Of a stretch of 64,000 nucleotides of DNA, positions 19,981 through 30,555 are shown in pieces; within the stretch, counting starts at the first letter, position 1; the number at the start of each line of letters is the position of its first letter. Below the pieces are notes generated by a model that was not told where the DNA came from, made no database searches, and was given only the letters and a program-made list of their open reading frames with translations. The DNA lies in assembly GCA_026018925.1 (NCBI GenBank), contig JAKSZU010000016.1:3161501-3225500 (forward strand), read 5' to 3'. The position numbers and the translations under genes are program-made. The stretch comes from Tupaia tana. Taxonomy: Eukaryota; Chordata; Mammalia; Scandentia; Tupaiidae.

Positions 19981-20867
19981 ACACCGCTATTTATAATTCA
20001 CATTTTCCATGAACTTTTGGAAAATTCCTGGTATGTACCTCTTTATCTGGCTGCTTCTCTACAGCCTTCATTATATCTTTTTATTAACCACTCTAGCAAA
20101 TTAATTGAACCTGGGCGGAGTCGTGGGCACCCCCCCAATTTACAGCTTTTCATCGGGTTCTGGAGACCGGACTTGTGGCTGGCACCTGAAGTGGAGGAGT
20201 CCTGGGGGAGTGAGCCCTTCCCCTGTGGGATCTGAGCCTGTCCGGGTAGACAGTGTCAGAACTGAATCGCAGGAGAGGACGCCCAGGCCATGCAGGGTTC
20301 AGGTGGGGACGCCTGGTGTCCGAGGGGTAGGGAAAACGCTTCGCTGTCTCCTGTGCTCACAGGAGTGAAATTTAGATTTTGCTTGCTTCCCAATGGCAGG
20401 CCATCACCTGTTACCACCCAGGGGCCCACGTGCCGGGCTCCAGTCCTCATACTGTGTTGGTAAGGTGCCACCTCCCTTCCTCCCAATCAGGGCACGAGAT
20501 ATACCTGAGGTCGTACAAAGGAATGACGCACAGTGGTGTCGTCCGGGGACAGAAAGGGACTTGGGCCTGGCCCCCTCCTGGTGCCCCTCCATTCACCTCA
20601 CCACACCACCCTGCTCAGCCGTGGGAGCCGATGCTGGCACGGGAGACAGCCCCTGCCCGACCTCGGCCAGAGGGAGGACCCTGGTGTTCCGGGCAGGCCT
20701 TTCTGTCGTCAGGCTGGCCTGCGTCCTCAGGGCGGGGGGAGCAGAAGCCTGGCCGAATCAGCTGCCGCGTCGGTGCACCGATCCCCCCGCCACTCCTCTC
20801 CACCTCGTCCATCTGCCTGTCCAGGCAGGACCACGAGGAAGAGAAAGATGGCTTCCTGGTGGGGTAA
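19981..20867 (+). other. Unique GC-rich sequence
   Basis: No repeat recognised. Overlapping open frames of up to about 165 codons occur in two plus-strand frames. One continues into the adjoining SINE, which argues against a real gene. Confidence 0.5.
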
Positions 20868-21135
20868 GGTTTTTTTGTTTTTTTTTTTAGAGGTTTTTGT
20901 TATAGGGCACGTGCGCTCGCCAGAGAGACAGAGAGACAGAGAGACAGAAAGCGAGAAATCACCCCCCGGGGGGATGGCCACGCCACAATCCCTTCTCCTC
21001 CATACTCCTCTCGGGATCTTGGGCACGCACACACATGCGCCTGGCGTGAGTTTTAAGCCACCCGGTCCAGGACTCAAACTGCAGTTGGCTACATGGAAGT
21101 CCAGCGACATAGCCATCACACCAGCTGCTGGTCCC
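20868..21135 (-). repeat. S1-type SINE
   Basis: Reverse S1, well preserved: AGAGGTTTTTGTTATAGGGC, triple AGACAGAG tract, ACCCCCCGGGGGGATGGCC, terminus CAGCTGCTGGTCCC. Confidence 0.93.
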
Positions 21136-21416
21136 CTGGCAGGGTAATTTTACCATGTGAACAATGCAAATACCATATGATCAATCCTTTAAAAAAACAA
21201 ATTCTGGACTGCAGATATATTCCCACAATACTTGGACATCAGAGCACGCCCAGGTGCTCAGCCACAGCTCAGTCCCACCGGGCAGAGCCTGGGCTGGGGT
21301 CCACAGGACGACATGATGCTTCCCTGGAGGGCAGGTGTGAAACAGGAGGTGAACACTGAATTCTAGGTAAAGGCTCGTGGGCCCAGACGGGGCTGGTCGC
21401 TTTGCATGAAAAGATC

Positions 21417-21637
21417 CCTATTGTGCCAGAAAATGGCACAGAGATGAAACCCTACACGGCGAGGCTGACCCACACGGGATGGTTCCTGGTTCGTGTCTAG
21501 AGACTGCTGAGTACGACAGGCTGGCATGCGACCGTGGTCACGGGCTGCTGAAGGCTGGGGTGGGGCACCATGTCAGGACCCTTGTGGTACTCTCTCTCTC
21601 CCCCTAATGAAAGAAACTAAAAATAATAATAATAATA
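21417..21637 (+). repeat. S4-type tRNA-derived SINE
   Basis: GAGATGAAACCCTACACGGC, GAGGCTGACCCACACGGGAT, B-box-like GGTTCGTGTCTAGAG, GGTGGGGCACCATGTCAGGA, then TCTCTCTCTCC, an AATGAAAGAAAC end and an (AAT)n(AAG)n tail. A clearly different tRNA-derived family from S1-S3, shared with 26518, 38321 and 56950. Confidence 0.75.
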
Positions 21638-21724
21638 AGAAGAAGAAGAAGAAGATTCTCATCATCTGCTAAAAAAAATTAGGGGAAAATGATTTTTCTT
21701 TCTTTCCTGGTATAATTGATTTTT

Positions 21725-21930
21725 TAAAGAGAGAGAAGAGTGAAGGGGTGAGGAGGAGGGAGACAGGCGCCTTGGGTACCGTCTTGCAGCTCTACGCCTC
21801 TCTGCCCAGCCCCACCGAGCGAGGCTCGCAAGTGTGCACCACCATGTCCAGCCTGCCTGGGTTGGTCTGGGATCCAAGCCCAGGGGGTCACATGGTACCT
21901 TCTTTCCGTTTGCACCACCACACCCGGGCC
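21725..21930 (-). repeat. S5-type degenerate SINE-like element
   Basis: Shares an order of blocks with 22418-22640 and 30843-31025: GAGAGAGAAGAG, a G-rich stretch, CTGCCCAGCCCCACCG, GTGTGCACCACCATGTCCAG and ACCACCACACCCGGGCCC at the end. Family unknown. The internal block resembles 7SL/Alu-type sequence but not decisively. Confidence 0.5.
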
Positions 21931-22059
21931 CTTTTTTTTTCTCTCAGGTTTGAGTTCTTTCAAACCTGAACTCAACCCAAATAGTTAAATGTCAAAAATT
22001 TAAATTTTATTCAGCAACAAACAATAAGGGGATCGAGAGGCAGCTGGTACCGTGCTTAG

Positions 22060-22215
22060 GGGAGGTGGCCTGGGGTCTAGGTCCTGTGCTGCCGCTCACT
22101 CACTGGAGGCCCTCAGGGATGCTGGGTGAGGTCTCCTGGCCTCGGCTTCCTCCGCTCTGAAGCGGGGCCCTCTGGCCTGCCTCCCGTACTGTATTTGCAC
22201 TCACAGGCCTGGCAG
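22060..22215 (+). repeat. MIR-like ancient SINE
   Basis: Order GGGGTCTAGGTCCTG..CTGCCGCTCACTCACTGGA, then GGTGAGGTCTCCTGGCCTCG, CTTCCTCCGCTCTGAAGCGG. This is the core 'lost-site, not-yet-quiet, last-line' order of MIR, diverged. Confidence 0.65.
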
Positions 22216-22417
22216 ACGTAGAGAGTGTGTGTAACTCTGCAAAACGCTCCTAAACACCTCAAGAACAGATTCAAGATTTTCTAGGGCAATCTAAGTAGTT
22301 TTTCAAAACAAAATCTTAAATGCATCATCATGATCTTCAGTATCTGTCTCCTCACTCTAATCTCTACCCAGTTTTGGTTTCTGGGTGTTTTTGTTCTATT
22401 TTGTTTGTTTTTCCAGT

Positions 22418-22640
22418 TTACTTATCTGAGAGCGAGCAAGACATAGACAGATTGGTTTCTGGCAGGGTTGCGCCTGGTCAGGACCCTCCCGCCCCAGCCT
22501 CCCAGTTGGCCAGGACTGCAGGTGCTCGCACCGTTCTGGCCTACTCGGGGTGGACGGGACCTGACCTCCCAAGGCAGCCTCGGCCTCCACACCCCTGCAG
22601 CCTGCGCCACTACAGCTGAGCACAGTGGAGCACTGGGATC
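22418..22640 (-). repeat. S5-type degenerate SINE-like element
   Basis: CTTATCTGAGAGCGAGCAAG, CCCCAGCCTCCCAGTTGGCC, AGGACTGCAGGTGCTCGCAC and a second part CAGCCTCGGCCTCCACACCC. Block order as in the other two S5 copies. Alu/7SL resemblance is weak. Confidence 0.45.
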
Positions 22641-22659
22641 CACTCACTGGCTCCAGCCA

Positions 22660-23262
22660 GTAATGGGGGGACCCTGGACACCTCTCTTGCCATCATCCCC
22701 CATCTCTCACCATCCATGGGCCTACTGAAGGGCTCCGACTCCATTGTTGGCACCTGGATGTCTACTTCAGCCGTCTTGAGCCCCTAACCCACTCTGGCTG
22801 TCCCTAAAATTATTCACCTCACTACAGCGGAAAGAACTCTCTAGCTGCCTTTATAACCCCGGCTCTGATCACGCCTTCTGATCATACCTGCACCTGCACA
22901 TGTGTGCACAGGCACACGCTCTCCGAGGCCTTCAGCGATCATGCTCATTCTCAGCATACACCGTAACCGAGGGCCTCCCTTCTGCACTAGCAGTGGGTCC
23001 TCCTTCCTGACATGGGGGGCGGCTCTTCTTCCTCGGAAAAGTCCTCCCCATCCTCTGACCAGTCAGTCTGCTCCTATGTGGCCTCAGGAACTGTTCTACT
23101 CTGTAGTACCTGTCACATTCGCAGTCCTCCCTGTACCTGTGCTTCTTCTGTCACTCCATGAAGACTGGGACCACATCCACTTCGGCCGTAGCCGCAGCCC
23201 CAGGAGCTAGCGTAATGCCATATGTTGGATGTACAGTGAATGCTAATGCAAAGAATGTTGAA
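22660..23262 (+). repeat. L2-like ancient LINE 3' region
   Basis: The 3' part shows the L2 end order: CTGTTCTACTCTGTAGTACCT, CACTCCATGAAGACTGGGAC and ATGTACAGTGAATGCTAATG at the position of the usual 'gctcaataaatg' tail. Upstream pyrimidine-rich sequence is compatible with L2 ORF remnants but weaker. Confidence 0.55.
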
Positions 23263-23331
23263 CGTGGTATTACAAAGGTGCATTTGCTGAAGTCGAGACA
23301 TTCTCAAAGTGATCAAAGGGTCATTGTCTAG

Positions 23332-23520
23332 GGTCGGACAAGTGACAATATTAATTTAATTTTAATTAATATTGATATTGGTGAATATCAATAATACTAT
23401 CAATTAATAACACTAATAATGTAATATTAAAATATTATTAATTAAAATTATTTTACTATTTATTAATAAAGTATTGTTAATGCTTTATATTGTTATTATT
23501 TAACAATTTAGCAATATTTA
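23332..23520. repeat. AT-rich low-complexity tract
   Basis: About 190 bp almost entirely A/T, with repeated TTAATTAATATTGATATTG / AATAATATTAATTAA words, partly self-complementary. Confidence 0.8.
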
Positions 23521-23649
23521 TTCAATATCTGCAACACACTGAGCAATGTTCTTGGCAGGAAGGATCCCTTGCCACGTGGCACTTGTAAATGGCACTGGAT
23601 TGATGGCCATTACCTATAAATCAATTCCTGGATTTCCTGGTATACTTTC

Positions 23650-23800
23650 TGCCAGTCAAATAGCCTGGCTCGCGAGAGTCTGCCACGACTCACCTCTGTA
23701 ATTCTGAGCAAGCCATTCCATCTCTGCGGCTTTGCCTGCTTCACCTATGACACGAGAAGGTCGGATAAAATTATCTCCAAATTCTCTTCTATCAGTTCAT
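23650..23800 (+). repeat. MIR-like ancient SINE
   Basis: CGAGAGTCTGCCACGACTCA, CTGTAATTCTGAGCAAGCCA, TTCCATCTCTGCGGCTTTGC and CACCTATGACACGAGAAGGTCGG follow the MIR core order. Confidence 0.65.
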
Positions 23801-24116
23801 TTGCTACTGTTTCTTTCTCTTTTTTTTCCATTATTTTTAATACATATTCAGTTTATTGATGTACCGAAGAAGGGTGTGTGTGTGTCTTTAACTTCCTTAT
23901 TCTACGGTGAACTGTCTTCCACGTGTGTCAAGAGAGCGGAAAGAACAGCCCAGCAATGCTGGAGAATGCCTCTGTGAGAACTGTCCTCAGCCTGCCTGCA
24001 GTCGGCTGCTGCCTGGAGCTCCGCCTCCTGTCCTTGCAAGATCACGTCGAGGTCTGCTAAGTTTAGGCTCCACAGGTGTCCCTGACATGAAGTAGCGGTT
24101 TACCAAACACACTCAG

Positions 24117-24206
24117 GGGCCAGGCAGTGGCACGGTGGTCACGCAACTGGATCCTCAGGGAAAGATCCTTGGTTTGGGTTCAAAGACTTCCTTGTACACA
24201 CCAGGC

Positions 24207-24211
<5 letters not shown>
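24117..24211 (+). repeat. SINE head fragment
   Basis: GGGGCCAGGCAGTGGCACGG, a TGGTTTGGGTTCAAAGAC B-box remnant and CACACCAGGCATGGAA. It stops at a (GA)n run that may have grown from its own CT/GA-rich 3' part. Confidence 0.65.

Positions 24212-24264
<53 letters not shown>
24212..24264. repeat. (GA)n microsatellite
   Basis: About 26 uninterrupted GA units. Confidence 0.98.
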
Positions 24265-24268
<4 letters not shown>

Positions 24269-24290
24269 ATTGAAAATACTTATTGCCTCT

Positions 24291-24603
24291 GAGGCCAGCA
24301 GGTGGCATGGTGATTAAGCTGCTGGATTCTACATGGTCGACTATACAATTTGAGTCCCAGACACAGTGGCCTGAAAATCACACTGGTCATGCCAAAATCC
24401 TAAGAGAAGAATGGAGAAGGGACTGCAACATGGCCATCTCCCTGGGGAGGAATTTCTCACTTTTCCTCTCTCTGTCTCTCTCCAGCAAGCATACACACCC
24501 TATAGCAAAATATCTAAGAAAGAAAAGGAAGGAAAGGAAAGGAAAGGAAAGGAAAGGAAAGGAAAGGAAAGGAAAGGAAAGGAAAGGAAAGGAAAGAAGA
24601 AAA
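24291..24603 (+). repeat. S1/S2-type SINE with expanded GGAAA tail
   Basis: GAGGCCAGCAGGTGGCATGG head, GAGAAGAATGGAGAAGG body and CCCTATAGCAAAATATCTAAG end, then a long GGAAA array. The TSD is TATTGCCTCTG (about 24280) and TATTGCCTCAC (from 24610). Confidence 0.88.
24524..24596. repeat. (GGAAA)n pentanucleotide microsatellite
   Basis: About 14 GGAAA units at the 3' tail of the SINE at 24291, inside its target-site duplication. Confidence 0.97.
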
Positions 24604-25486
24604 TAAAAGTATTGCCTCACTTATATCGTAAAGCAGGCCACTTTCTGACTCCATACATTTATTGAGTTGCTTCTCTTGAGACTTTGGTGACAAAAGAATG
24701 GTTCTTAAGCTAAAAATCTTCAAAAACCATGCCTTAATTTTTTTTAAGAATTATTTACTTAACTTGATGTATTATTACTATTGCTGTTTTTAAATTTGTT
24801 ATAGGTGCATGAAATTATTTTACTTCTGCCCCCCCCCCCAGCTCTATATTTTAGTGAAAGGGCCCCATTCCAATGTGACGCCCAGAACTGTTTGACAGTA
24901 ACTCTACATAAACACACGTTCGGAACTTGAAGAGAGAATACCAGCATGCCAAGAGTGATGGTTCCTGTCCAGCAACATTTAAGTGACTTATTTCTTTCTA
25001 TTTCTAGTGTTTCTCAATTTAAAAAAAAAAAAGAATCAATAAAAATAAGAATATAGAAAACCTCTTTTGAATTAGGAGCCTCACTAGACACCCACAAGGC
25101 CAGTGCTAGCTCTGGCTTTCTGGCATCTGGCCGGCCATCCTGTTAGCTCCAGCCAGGAGTGTCCCTAGCACTCTGTCTCCCACTCCACCCTTCGGCAGCC
25201 CCAGTGAACCCCATTGGCTAGAAGATGGGTAGTAAATGTCAATATTCTCAGGATAGCTTTACATTTGCAAAATGAGATTTATCAAATAAATTAATGACCA
25301 ACTGGGAGAATGTATAAAGAAATTGTGTTTTATCTGAGTGTGGAAATCCACTGTTTTCCTCTTACCTAAACCTGGAGAAACATGCCAGACACTGGCGTTG
25401 GCCCCTTTGACTGCACTGATGACTTCACCCCTGGGCCCTGGTACCACATTTTGGCTGAACTTCCCAGGTCTCTGAAGTCATCTCCC
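24604..25486 (+). other. Unique AT-rich sequence
   Basis: No gene or family recognised. A C-run of about 11 bases lies at about 24830-24839 and an A-run at about 25020-25032. Confidence 0.5.
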
Positions 25487-25745
25487 CGGCTGGCCCCATG
25501 GCACAGCAGTTAAGCACTGTGCACAGAAAATTGGATCCTACATGGCCGACTGTGGTTTGACTCCTAGGTTGGTGGCTTGAAAAACATAACAAGCATGTGT
25601 GCATGTGTGCCCCAAATCCTGACAGGATGGAGACATGGGGGAGGAAGGACTGTGGTATGAACACACCCCACTGTAGGTGCTTTCTCTTTTCTGCTCTCTG
25701 ACAACTCTTTCTGGCAAGCGCATGTGCCCTCTTGTAATTAAAAAG
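25487..25745 (+). repeat. S3-type SINE, well preserved
   Basis: GGCTGGCCCCATGGCACAGC head, CTGTGCACAGAAAATTGGATCC, AAATCCTGACAGGATGGAG body and CCCTCTTGTAATTAAAAAG end. A good reference copy for S3. Confidence 0.88.
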
Positions 25746-26080
25746 AAATTTTAAGTTATTTCAATATTAAAACATGAAATAGAAGAAGAAAAATTTTATA
25801 TAATTTCTAAATTTAGTGACTATCATGAGATAGTTTGACCGATTATTATTTTCCTCTTTATCCTTGACACCTTTCCTCAATTGTTGATGAAATAATCTTT
25901 GTGATTAATTCTTTTCTCACCAAACAATATATAGTCTTACCCTGTGGTTGAAGGAAACAACGCATGCTCGATTTTACTATTCACATTATGTACTTGTTCA
26001 TTTGCCCCTTATCAGGGAGCAAATATCTCTTATCAGGACAAAGAGGCATTCTCAAATCCCCTTAAAACATTTTAGGGCAT
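25746..26080 (+). other. Unique AT-rich sequence
   Basis: No feature recognised. Confidence 0.5.
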
Positions 26081-26240
26081 CGGGGCCAGCAGGTGGCATG
26101 ATGACGGCGCTGGCCTCCCACACGGCTGGCCATGATCGGAGTCCTGGAGCTGGCGACTGATACTCTCACCTTCCCTTTTCTCTCTCTGGTGAGCACATGT
26201 GCCCTATAGCAAATTTTTAATTAATTAATAATAGTAAATA
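26081..26240 (+). repeat. S2-type SINE
   Basis: GGGGCCAGCAGGTGGCATGA head, B-box remnant CGGAGTCCTGG, CTCTCTGGTGAGCACATGTG, CCCTATAGCAAATTTTTAAT and an AATT-rich tail. Confidence 0.88.
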
Positions 26241-26242
26241 AA

Positions 26243-26316
26243 ATATTGGTTCATTGGGAAAGTCATGACACATTTTTGCATAGAAAAATATGTCATGACT
26301 TTCCCAACAATCCAAT
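26243..26316. mobile_element. Mariner-like hairpin MITE
   Basis: A near-perfect inverted repeat of about 72 bp: left arm with GGGAAAGTCATGACA, right arm with TGTCATGACTTTCCC, TA at both ends and a loop of about 20 bp. Too short to encode a transposase. The terminal and TA-target features fit Tc1/mariner MITEs. Related copies at 32787 and 60881. Confidence 0.82.
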
Positions 26317-26327
26317 TTTAAAATTGC

Positions 26328-26368
<41 letters not shown>

Positions 26369-26370
26369 GT
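26328..26370. repeat. (GT)n microsatellite
   Basis: About 15 GT units, then interrupted GTAT/GTGT. Confidence 0.95.
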
Positions 26371-26517
26371 ACATGTATAGGGTTGGGTGTCAAAAATAGT
26401 ACCATGAATGGTCTAGATTATTAGCCAAAACATCTCAGAATTTCAAGTGGTTCCTCTCATTTTATATCACTGTCATCTGGGGGTAGGAGAAGTGTTAAAA
26501 AAGAGAAAGGCTGTGTA

Positions 26518-26742
26518 TGGGACCATACAATGGTGCAATGATAAAATGCACTCTCTGCAAGACTGACCCACATAAAAAGGTTCCCGGTTCAAGTCCAGAG
26601 ACTTCCCTTAGTATGCTGGGCATGCTTGCTCGTGACCCACGTCTGGCTCCAGGCTGGGGTGGCCTGAAATGTCAAGACACCCTTAGAGGTGCTGTTTCTC
26701 TCTCTCTCTCTCTCATGAAGAAATAAATAAATAAACTTTTTT
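26518..26742 (+). repeat. S4-type tRNA-derived SINE
   Basis: GTATGGGACCATACAATGGT head, ACTGACCCACATAAAAAGG, B box GGTTCAAGTCCAGAGAC, CTGGGGTGGCCTGAAATGTC, a (CT)n block, CATGAAGAAATAAATAAA end. Best-preserved S4 copy in the window. Confidence 0.85.
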
Positions 26743-27423
26743 TTAATGTGCTCTATTTACATAGACACAAAACTTGAAAATAAATGTAGTGAGCCTTCAG
26801 TGTAACTGATACCAGCTATAAAGAAATATTATAATTCACACTTCAATGAGTTTAAAAGCAATTAAAGGCATATCTTCTTCTCTAAAGTATCAGTGTAAAT
26901 GGATTAATCCAGTAGATAAAAAATATTCAGTTAACCAGAAAACATGTTAGCAGACCTAAGTTACAGTTTTTACCTAACGTAATTTGAATTTCTTTAAAAA
27001 TAAACTGATTTCCCAGATCTTAAATTCTAATACCATTCTCCAATAAAAAGAATCAGGGAATTTTGTAGAAGTGACTCATTCTGGGACTGGGGAGGGAAAA
27101 TAGATAAGACGAACCTGGAGTACCTTGTAAGTGCTATAAAGTACAGTATTTAGGAAAGAAAACCCCACATTAATGCAGGCATGTCAAAGGGACAGGAACC
27201 AGTCAAAAAACCACCAAGGCTGAACCTGGAACAACGTGAACAGCACATGACATAAAGCAGCACTGGGTCATAACTTAAAGTGCAAGGCAGATGTCCATAA
27301 ACTCATATAAACACACAATTTAGTAAATGAGTAAGTGGAGAAATAAATAAATATCTCTCATGAATAGTATTTTAATTATGTAAATTCTTTAAAGGAGGGA
27401 GAACCTAACTATCCATTTCCTTC
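26743..27423 (+). other. Unique AT-rich sequence
   Basis: About 680 bp without a recognised family or open frame. Confidence 0.5.
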
Positions 27424-27657
27424 TTTTTTTTTAGGTCCTTGCCGTTGGGCGAGCGCACTGCCAGAAAGAGAGAGGGAAAGTGCGAAATCACTCCCCAGAG
27501 GGATGGCCACACCACACTCCCTTCTCTTCCATTCTCCTCCTGGGATTTTGGTCACATGCACACACACCTGGCGTGATTTTCATGCTGACATGTCCAGGAG
27601 TCGAACTGTAGTTGGCCATGAGGGAGTCCAGTGCCTTAACCACCACCTGTAGGCCCC
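27424..27657 (-). repeat. S1/S2-type SINE
   Basis: Reverse orientation: TCCTTGCCGTTGGGCGAGCG, CCCCAGAGGGATGGCCACAC, B-box complement GAGTCGAACTG, terminus CCACCTGTAGGCCCC. Confidence 0.87.
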
Positions 27658-27671
27658 AATTCTCAATTTCT

Positions 27672-27674
27672 TTC

Positions 27675-27723
<49 letters not shown>

Positions 27724-27962
27724 AGAGAGGTTTTTGCTATAAGATGCGTGCGCTCACCAGAGAGACAGAGAGATAGAAAGTGAGAAATCACCCCCTGGCG
27801 GTATGGCCACACAGCAATCCCTTCTCCTCCATTCTCCTCTTGGGATCTTGGGCACGCACGCACACGCACCCGGTATGAGTTTAAGCCACCGGGTCCGGGA
27901 CTCAAACGGCAGTCAGCTACATGGGAGTCCAGCGACATAGCCATTACGCTAACTGCTGGTCC
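27672..27962 (-). repeat. S1-type SINE with long poly(A) and TSD
   Basis: Reverse S1 with a 34-base T run at about 27689-27722. TTCTCAATTTCTT before (from 27660) and TCTCCATTTCTT after (from about 27966) are the TSD. The body is close to the S1 consensus, so it is young. Confidence 0.94.
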
Positions 27963-28455
27963 CACTCTCCATTTCTTAAATATGGTCTTCCCTCATAACC
28001 TCCCTCTAGAGAATATAATATAGGAAGGGGGAAAGGGGGCGGAGGTGGGGAGACACAGGATTTTAAAGTGGAGAAATCTGATAAGGGCTCCTTCAACCAG
28101 GTGGTCACGTCAACACCAGCAGTGACTATTATGTCCCCCGGATACGCTGGGATGAAATGGCGCTTTTCCTTTGTGGTTTCCCTCCACACTTCCTTAATCC
28201 CAGTGTAATCATAAGGAAAACCTCAGACAAATCCCAACGGGAGGGCATCTTATGCCGTGCCTGACTGGCACTCCTCGAAACTGTCGAGACTGTCGAAGAT
28301 GAGGGGAACCTGAGCAACCACCACAGCCAAGAGCAGCCCAAGACATGGCACTTGGAGGTAGGGTGATGTCCCAGGTGGGATTCTGACACAGAAGCAGACC
28401 GCGGGTAAACACTAAGACAATCTGAGGAAATCTGAAGTACTGATCTTAGTATAGG
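27963..28455 (+). other. Unique sequence
   Basis: No gene or repeat family recognised. Confidence 0.5.
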
Positions 28456-28629
28456 TTCACTACCTCTTATCCAAAATGTTGGGACCAGAATTGTTTCGGA
28501 TTTCCGACGTTTTCAAATTTTGGCACATTTACATATACACAATGAGGGACCTTGGGGATGGGGTCCAAGTCTGAACACTCTGTTTATGTTTCACATACAC
28601 CTTACACACTTAGTTTAAGGGTATAGTTT
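28456..28629. mobile_element. Tigger/pogo-like DNA transposon remnant, left part
   Basis: GTTCACTACCTCTTATCCAA, GGGACCAGAATTGTTTCGGA, GATTTCCGACGTTTTC and TGGCACATTTACATATACAC resemble the 'tccgaaatgcttgggaccagaagtgtttcgg' type of non-autonomous Tigger-like elements. The other half lies at 28869-28993 behind an inserted SINE. The exact family name is not certain. Confidence 0.65.
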
Positions 28630-28868
28630 TTTAACATTTTTGCCTTTGGGTGTATGCACTCTCCAGAGAGACAAAGAGACAGTGAAAAGAGAAAATGAGA
28701 AATCACCTCCGGGGGGATGGCCACACTGCCATCCCTTCCCCTCCTAGGATTTGGGCACACACACACATGTGCCTGGCATGATTTTTCAAGCCACTGAGTC
28801 CAGGACAGGACTGGAACCAGGCAGCCCTGTGGAAGTCCAGCACTTTAACTACCATGCCACGCTCCCGA
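28630..28868 (-). repeat. S1-like SINE inserted into the Tigger-like element
   Basis: Reverse orientation: CATTTTTGCCTTTGGGTGTA, GAAATCACCTCCGGGGGGAT, GATTTTTCAAGCCACTGAGTC, terminus ACCATGCCACGCTCCC. Diverged. Confidence 0.8.
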
Positions 28869-28993
28869 GGGGGATTTTATGCAATGCTTTGTATTGTATT
28901 TGGCTGCAATCCATCCTATGAGGTCAAATGTTGAATTTCCCATTTGTGACGTCAGGATGACACTCAAAACATCTTGGATTTGGATTTCACATT
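28869..28993. mobile_element. Tigger/pogo-like DNA transposon remnant, right part
   Basis: GCAATCCATCCTATGAGGTC, CATTTGTGACGTCAGGATGA, CACTCAAAACATCTTGGATT and TTGGATTTCACATTAG. The right end is loosely inverse to the left end. Confidence 0.6.
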
Positions 28994-29170
28994 AGTGGTG
29001 TTCAGCCTGGGACGTGTCAGTGCTGATTCTTTTGCGGTAACATCTGCTCCATATTCATGTGAAATGATTAATAATAATTGGGGAGACTGCGGGCAGATGG
29101 GGACATGGGGATTCTCCATACAAGGTGCTCATTTTTTCTGTAAATCTGAAAGTGTTTCCTTCATAAGAAA

Positions 29171-29353
29171 AGGCCAGCAGCAGTGGGGCAGCAATAATAC
29201 AGTGCTCCATGATGCTGGACCCACGTGGGGAGTTTCTGGGTTCGAGTCCTCAGCTCTCCCTGTGCACTCTGTGCACATCCACACAAGTCCATGACCCGGC
29301 TGGCCAAGATGGGAGTGGGTCAGAGCGTATGGACCTTTCTCCTCACCTCCTAG
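29171..29353 (+). repeat. S4-like SINE, head only
   Basis: AGGCCAGCAGCAGTGGGGCA, TGATGCTGGACCCACGTGGG and B box GGGTTCGAGTCCTC. It lacks the S4 3' end. Confidence 0.6.
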
Positions 29354-29366
29354 AAGATATAATCGA

Positions 29367-29620
29367 TGGGACCAGCAGTTGGCGTAATGGCTGTGTCGCT
29401 GAACTCCCATGTAGCCGACTGCAGCTGGAGTCCCAGACCCGGTGGCTTGAACCCACTCCGGGCACATGTGCGGGTGTGCCCAAGATCCCAAGAAAAGAAC
29501 GGAGGAGATGGGATTGCGTCGTGTCCATCCCCCCGGGGGGTGATTTCTCGCTTTCTGTCTCTCTTTCTGGCAAGCGCACACGCCCTATAGCAAAAACCTC
29601 TCAAAAAAAAAAAAAAAAAA
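29367..29620 (+). repeat. S1-type SINE with perfect 13-bp TSD
   Basis: Full-length S1 with A20 tail. AAGATATAATCGA is present at 29354-29366 and 29621-29633. Among the youngest copies. Confidence 0.95.
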
Positions 29621-29694
29621 AAGATATAATCGACTCTAAAGTAAAACAAAAAAGGAAACCAAGCATTTTAAATTATCAGAAATGTCCTGCATAG

Positions 29695-29840
29695 GGCCGG
29701 CTCCATGGCCTGGTGGTTAAGGCAGTGAGACCCCACATGGCCAACCATGAGGTTTGAGTTCCAGAGCCAGTGTCGTGAGAAACATGCCAAGTGCACATGT
29801 GTGTGGATGTGTGTGCACGCACCCAAATCCCACAAGGTGT
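29695..29840 (+). repeat. S3-type SINE, 3'-truncated
   Basis: AGGGCCGGCTCCATGGCCTG head, GAGGTTTGAGTTCC B box, GAGAAACATGCCAAGTGCAC body. Similarity fades after CACCCAAATCCCAC. Confidence 0.78.
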
Positions 29841-30521
29841 GTGACCTCCTGCTCCCAGCTAGGCCCTGCCTAACAGCAGGGGCTTTCCGCGTGTGTGGAC
29901 AGACCCGCCAGGTCACAGGCATCTCATTGCTTAACGCTATTTTACGAACAGGAGCTTAACTTGGCTACACAACTCAGAATGTCGACAACTCTCCGCCGAC
30001 TAGCTGAGCCCTCCTGTGCTGAGAGATCGGGAAGCCTCTGCAGCGCAGGGGCACAAACGTGAGGAAAGGAGGCCCGGCCCAACGCTGCTATCTGGCTGCG
30101 GGGGTCAGACGAGCCTGAGCACCGGGCCAGCAGTAACTGCAGCAATAGACACGGGCTGAGATGTTCAAAACCTGAGGCGGGGGTAATTCTGTCTTAACCA
30201 GGGGGCTTTCATAAGATCGCTGGCTTCTTAAGGTCGCCAGAGAAACCTCCAAGGTTCGAGGTGGTTGTTCTGAGTCCCTGGGTCTAAAAATAACCACAGG
30301 CCCTGCCTGCACCCTTGTCTGGCCAAGTGGAAACGCGGGTCCTGGCGCTGCAGTGAGGCAGGAGTCACGGGCCCGTGGAGTCTGAAGACACACGGATGAG
30401 TGCAGCCCCTCGGGACAAGCTGGCAGGGAGGCTGCTCGTGCTTCCGTGCCTCAGTGTCCTTCCTCACGTGCAAAATAAAGGGTACTTCATTCGCATAACC
30501 ATGCAATTCTCTTTCTAAACA
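29841..30521 (+). other. Unique GC-rich sequence
   Basis: About 680 bp. No family, exon or RNA gene recognised. Confidence 0.5.
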
Positions 30522-30555
30522 TTTTTTAAATTATTTTTTAGTTTATTTCTCTAGT
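30522..30555. repeat. Unusually long target-site duplication (left copy)
   Basis: Ends TAGTTTATTTCTCTAGT. The whole 34-base segment recurs at 30810-30842 with a single-A difference. Confidence 0.88.

Noticed and set aside
20379..21147. Overlapping plus-strand open frames of 162-204 codons
   Set aside because: Several frames are open at once, as expected in GC-rich DNA, and the longest ends inside an S1 SINE.
29367..29450. tRNA gene (A and B boxes present)
   Set aside because: The boxes belong to S1 SINE heads. The acceptor and anticodon stems do not fold as a functional tRNA and the sequence continues into the SINE body. The same applies to all other SINE heads.
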